From Dimorphilus gyrociliatus (Eukaryota; Annelida; Polychaeta; Dinophilidae), in assembly GCA_904063045.1 (NCBI GenBank), contig CAJFCJ010000001.1, forward strand, positions 2,301,501 through 2,365,500: 64,000 nucleotides of DNA. The letters are read 5' to 3'. Under the pieces are notes generated by a model. It did no database searches, was not told the origin of the DNA, and saw only the letters and a list, made by a program, of their open reading frames with translations. The translations under genes were made by a program, and so were the position numbers. Positions 60,109 to 64,000 of the stretch are shown piece after piece; positions within the stretch are counted from its first letter, which is position 1; each line of letters starts with the position of its first letter.

Positions 60109-60876
60109 AAGAATCATTGCCAAATAGAATATTTTTTAGTATAATTCATAATTCAATATTTGAATTTGTTCTTTTAAAAACCTTAACTTGCAGAGTTTTC
60201 CTTTTTTTTCGTATTTGAATACGAAATGATTTTTCTAATTCTTTTTTTTTTATTTTTTACTTTTCATCTTTTTCCATAAACGCATTTTTCCCCTTTTTTC
60301 TACTGTCTATGGCTTTAGTTGTTTCGCTAGTCTTTTACGCTCTTCGTTCATTTTAGATTTTTTGAAAATAGATTGAAATTTTTTTAAAGACGTGCGTAAT
60401 TGCATAAGAGCGATCGCCTTCTATAAAGATATGAATATATTAGTATTTAGAAATTTAGTACTTAATTCAAACTATTGATCATTTTACTCTTAAAAAGTAA
60501 TTGAACTGAGTTGTGTTGTCTTTTGCAAAGAGTGCATATTAGATATAAAAACAGCCTTAAATTTCTTAAAAAAGTTACAAACCATTAAAGTTTTCACTAC
60601 GAAACGAAAAATTTGTCTATTATTTTGCTAAAGAAGCGATTATTTAGGTCTAGGAATATTGCTTTAATATTGTATTATGAAGAATTATGTTTTTTTATTT
60701 ATGAGTTGCCCATTTGTTTTTAATAAATTACTAATTTGAAAGTTGAATAAATAACTATGTATTCCATTGAACTGAAACAGATGGTGTTCTATTGTATAAT
60801 TTTTTATAAAGCTGTGCTTGCGAATTTACTGTCAATCGTCCTTTGATTATGTTATAACTATATTTTAGTTCTTTCC
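60109..60876. other. Intergenic region
   Basis: AT-rich, with T-rich runs near 60197-60260. It holds the 3' UTR of the CARD-domain gene and the 5' flank of the channel gene. No gene is seen. Confidence 0.5.
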
Positions 60877-62957
60877 ATGGAACTTAGATCAAGTGTTTCT
60901 TTTGATAAAAGTGCCAATCCATCCGCGGATCATACTACTGTGGTTATAGGTGACTGCGACATTAAGAAAAATGACTGCATTCGAAACAAACCATCATCGG
61001 AGAATTATCTATCATTTTGGTCGATAAATTTCCTCAAAGATGTCACTGTCGTTGGAATTAAAAGAGTTTTAAGCGGAGGAAATTTAAAATTAAGTCGTAT
61101 TTTATGGCTTTTTCTAATCGTCTTTTCACTTGGCTTCATGTGTTTTCAAGTTCATGACAGAATTACGTATTATCTAAAATATGAAACTGTTTCCAAGCTT
61201 AAATTTGTTCAGTTATCTGAACCAAACTTTCCAATTGTTACAATCTGCAATGAAAATAGAATGATTAAAGGAAAATTAATCGTCGAAATAGACGGTTGAG
61301 CTTATTTTATTTTATCTTTTACGCATTTAAATAAATATTAGATAGTAGTATGTAATGTAAATATTTATGGGATTAAAGGTAAGCGGTATTTATTCGTTAT
61401 AGCCTATGGATTACGAAAATTCAAAGGGATAACAATTCTATATATTATTTAGTAATATTACTAAGACTGTATTAATATGATAAACAAACAATCTTTCAGA
61501 TTCTGATTGTTTATTGCTTGCATTTACAAACCATAATTAATAGCCTACAGACATAATCAGGTGTTTATTAACAATTTTGGTGATAAAGTGTAGTTAGTTT
61601 TCGTAATCTACCAAAAATATGACTGAATTCTTGCTTATCTTTAATCACTTAATAATCTAATAGACATGAGCCTATCCTATGCATTATATGACTATTTTTA
61701 TGTTTAAGATATGAGAATACTAAACAAGTTGAGGGATATTTGGGCTGTATCTCCAGTAAAGGATGATAACTATTACCCTCCAGAAGTGATGAAAAGTTTA
61801 AAGAACAATTCGTATAGAGACTGGTCCATAGTTTATTCTAATTCTAGTCAAACCATCGAAGAAGCAGTAGCAATGGTGAACAATTTTATTCGAATGTTAT
61901 TTTAAAAATTAAATGCCCTTTGATTCAGTGTAAATTCAAGCAAAGGGATTGCGTATATAGTGATATGGGCTATATTTCAACAAACCTGGGACGATGTTTT
62001 CAATTTAACCCACGTAAATAAAGTTTTGATTCTTTACATTTAAAATTTAATTCATTTCCTCTTTTCTAATCGAACAGATCACAAATTAAAACTGTTAGTT
62101 GGTGGGGCAATGGAATCATTTCAAATTTTATTATACGTTGGGCAGGAAGAGTATTTCATTGCAAACTCAGCAGCAGCGGGTTTTAGGGTAAAGAAATATG
62201 AATATACAAATTCTCAATTACTTATTTGAACTTTCAACTTAAAGATACTCTTTCACTCTCCAAGTAAGATATTTAGGATGGCTGAGGAGAGCATATTGCT
62301 GTCTCCGGGATTTCCGTATGGGATTAATATAAAATTTAGGAAAACGCAACAACTCCCCTACCCTTACGGAGAGTGTTCAGATAAAGCCAACTATACTAGA
62401 GTATCTTGCTTAAATAAATGTTTCGAAATTTACGCTGCTAAAGAATGCAAATGTCGAGATATTTCTTTTACAAGTATAGACTAAGAACAGTATTTATTGA
62501 ATTTATATATGAATATATTACAGACGGAAAAGAGTATCCGGTGTGCGCTCCTCTTAACTTATTTTGTCTAAAAGATGCGGAAAAAACGTTTTATAGAAGT
62601 GGGATAGTTGCAAATGCCTGCAAATGCAATTTTGAATGTGTTATGGATCATTATGACTTTACTAATTCAATGGCTATGTTTGGCAATACTTTTCTGGATG
62701 TTTTAAAAGAAATAGTAAATACTTCTTCGAAAGAGATTTCTAAGAATTATATTATGGTCAGCATTTACGTTTCAAACATTATCAGACAAAATTTGATTGA
62801 GAAGCCAGCTTATACGTTGCTAGCTCTTTTATCAGATATTGGTGGAGCATTTGGTTTGGCTTTAGGAGCAACAGTTTTGACCATTTTTGAATTTGTAGAA
62901 TATTTCATTATAATATTCACTAAGCTCATTGTCAGCAGAACGCCAAGACAGAGTTGA
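60877..62957 (+). CDS. DEG/ENaC sodium channel subunit
   Basis: Trimeric amiloride-type sodium channel subunit; relatives include peptide-gated FaNaC/MGIC and acid-sensing channels. Six exons: 60877-61294, 61709-61875, 61929-62013, 62078-62187, 62245-62473 and 62524-62957, giving 480 residues with consistent phases. TM1 spans about 75-92 and is followed by F-P-I-V-T-I-C-N, the family signature. The extracellular part has C-K-F-K-Q-R-D-C, G-R-C-F-Q-F-N, L-L-S-P-G-F-P-Y-G, P-Y-P-Y-G-E-C, and the cysteine run C-L-N-K-C, C-K-C-R, C-A-P-L and C-K-C-N-F-E-C. TM2 has L-S-D-I-G-G-A-F-G-L-A-L-G-A-T-V-L-T. The gating histidine-glycine of the N-terminus is V59-G60 here, and the selectivity filter G-x-S is G451-A-T453. 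The intron after residue 139 is 414 bp; the others are short. The ligand cannot be named. Confidence 0.83.
61295..61708 (+). other. First intron of the DEG/ENaC gene
   Basis: 414 bp, AT-rich, GT..AG, phase 1. A short skipped exon cannot be excluded, because the family region it interrupts is variable. Confidence 0.5.
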
Positions 62958-63552
62958 CAAAATGATAAAATGATTAAATGGTAGTCTATAGTTATTTCAC
63001 AGAAACAACGCCAAATTGAAATTATTCGAGTTTCTGATTTAAGCTTCTCTTGTTAAAAAAATCTACTGTAAACAACAAACAAGAATAACAATACTTGTTA
63101 GACTTGAACCAAACTGTAAAGGATTTTATAACCTTCTTCGGTTGACTTTACTATCAGCCATAAAAATACTTTTACCGGTCATTTTCTTTAGGCTTTTCCT
63201 TGTATACTACTCTGGATTGAGTACTGATGAACATTCACTTAAAGGAAAGAAGCTAGAAGATTACCATTAAAGAGAGAGAAGAGAAAGTAATTCAACTCTG
63301 TGGAAGAAAAATGTAGAATCTCTCATTGTGATATATCTACGTTGAACAATAAAAAGTATTGAATAAAATATATCTGAAAAATATATTGAAATATTAAAAA
63401 AATGTATTATTCAATTTTTTGCTAACATCCAATGGAACATATTCGTAAAAGCAACACTGTCTGTTATCAAGTTGTTTTAAAGCTGTTAAACTTTGTTATA
63501 CTAAAAAGGTTTAGCTGTTGAATTAAATAAGTTTTCTTTTCAGGCTCGTCGA
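62958..63552. other. Spacer between convergent DEG/ENaC genes
   Basis: 595 bp shared by the 3' ends of the two channel genes. AT-rich, no gene, and no obvious mirror symmetry that would mark a recent inversion. Confidence 0.55.
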
Positions 63553-64000
63553 CTAATGGTGGTGAACTATTTCAACTTTGCCCTTTCTTTTAAAATTATC
63601 GCAGTAACGTATGAGGATTATGACCAGACCGTCAATTAGCTCGAAAATTGTTAAAATTGTAGCTCCTAAAGCTAATCCAAAAGCTCCACCAACATCCGAA
63701 AGAAGAGCGAGCCAGTTGTAAGCTGCTTTTTCAATCGTGTCTGATCGTATCATAGCGGAGAAGTAGATATGTACAAGTACAAAGTTATCTTCCACTATTT
63801 GAGCAGTAGAATTGTATTGTTCGGCCAAGCTATTTAGAAAGTTGTCGCTAAATTTATTCATAGACGTCATGATATCGTACTGTGTTAAATCACATTCAAA
63901 CGGACAACTACAGGCTAAAAATGCTTCTGTTGCATAATACTCTCGCGCCTTTATAAGTAAACAGCGAATTCTTAGTGGAGCGCATACAGGATACTCTAAT
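63553..64000 (-). CDS. DEG/ENaC sodium channel subunit, 3' exon (partial)
   Basis: Last exon of a second DEG/ENaC gene, running off the window edge on the minus strand; the first complete codons read L-E-Y-P-V-C-A-P-L. About 148 codons are visible. It is a clear paralogue of the preceding gene: E-Y-P-V-C-A-P-L, C-S-C-P-F-E-C, I-E-K-A-A-Y-N-W-L-A-L-L-S-D, G-G-A-F-G-L-A-L-G-A-T and I-L-T-I-F-E are shared, with different loops between them. The frame continues upstream of the ATG at 63870, so that Met is internal. The selectivity filter is again G-A-T. The C-terminal tail ends in a short histidine run (V-H-H-H). The two genes are tail to tail. Confidence 0.85.
   Translation of the reverse strand, partial: LEYPVCAPLRIRCLLIKAREYYATEAFLACSCPFECDLTQYDIMTSMNKFSDNFLNSLAEQYNSTAQIVEDNFVLVHIYFSAMIRSDTIEKAAYNWLALLSDVGGAFGLALGATILTIFELIDGLVIILIRYCDNFKRKGKVEIVHHH

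Noticed and set aside
1-64000. tRNA, rRNA, CRISPR arrays, transposase or reverse transcriptase genes
   Set aside because: I looked for B-box patterns, repeat-spacer arrays and transposon protein motifs by eye on both strands and found none that hold up.

Overview
The window looks like nuclear DNA of a small-genome spiralian invertebrate, most likely an annelid. The sequence is very AT-rich. Many introns are only 45-90 bp (for example 56798-56842, 28543-28591 and 62474-62523), all bounded by GT..AG, and a few are 1-4 kb. Seventeen complete genes and two gene fragments at the window edges can be read. The gene set includes an estrogen-type nuclear receptor, a PDGF/VEGF factor, DEG/ENaC and Cys-loop channels and axonemal genes; these families coexist in Lophotrochozoa, and estrogen receptors are absent from most ecdysozoans. 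No species can be assigned from the sequence alone. I found no tRNA, rRNA, CRISPR array or intact transposon.

Layout. 1-8 kb is gene dense: the 3' end of a radial spoke head gene (RSPH4A/6A type), an unrecognised gene, EFCAB2/DRC8 on the minus strand, and an hnRNP U-like gene sharing a 255-bp head-to-head promoter with DRC8. Radial spoke and dynein regulatory complex genes are both axonemal, so the unknown gene between them may be ciliary. 7.8-24 kb is looser: a small cysteine-rich secreted peptide resembling the ITP/CHH fold, a PDGF/VEGF-like factor split by a 3.8-kb intron, a SPATA2-like PUB-domain gene and a four-exon acyl-protein thioesterase. 27.4-30 kb holds a complete chondroitin sulfate synthase. 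33.9-45 kb has two class A GPCRs flanking a C2H2 zinc-finger gene built from repeated 87-bp exons and a tandem array of three monocarboxylate-transporter-like genes. 47.6-53.4 kb has a small putative lipidated protein divergent from an estrogen-receptor gene. 56.4-64 kb has a Cys-loop channel subunit, a CARD/coiled-coil/CHORD-like protein and two convergent DEG/ENaC channel genes.

The rest is AT-rich non-coding sequence with (TA)n, (GA)n and compound microsatellites. The strongest candidates for something new are the CARD/coiled-coil/CHORD-like architecture, the zinc-finger gene in which four consecutive exons have exactly the same length and phase, a PDGF/VEGF factor lacking two knot cysteines, and an estrogen receptor with conservative changes at its ligand and coactivator glutamates. 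Multi-exon models were joined by hand using splice consensus, reading phase and remembered family alignments. They have not been checked against transcripts.
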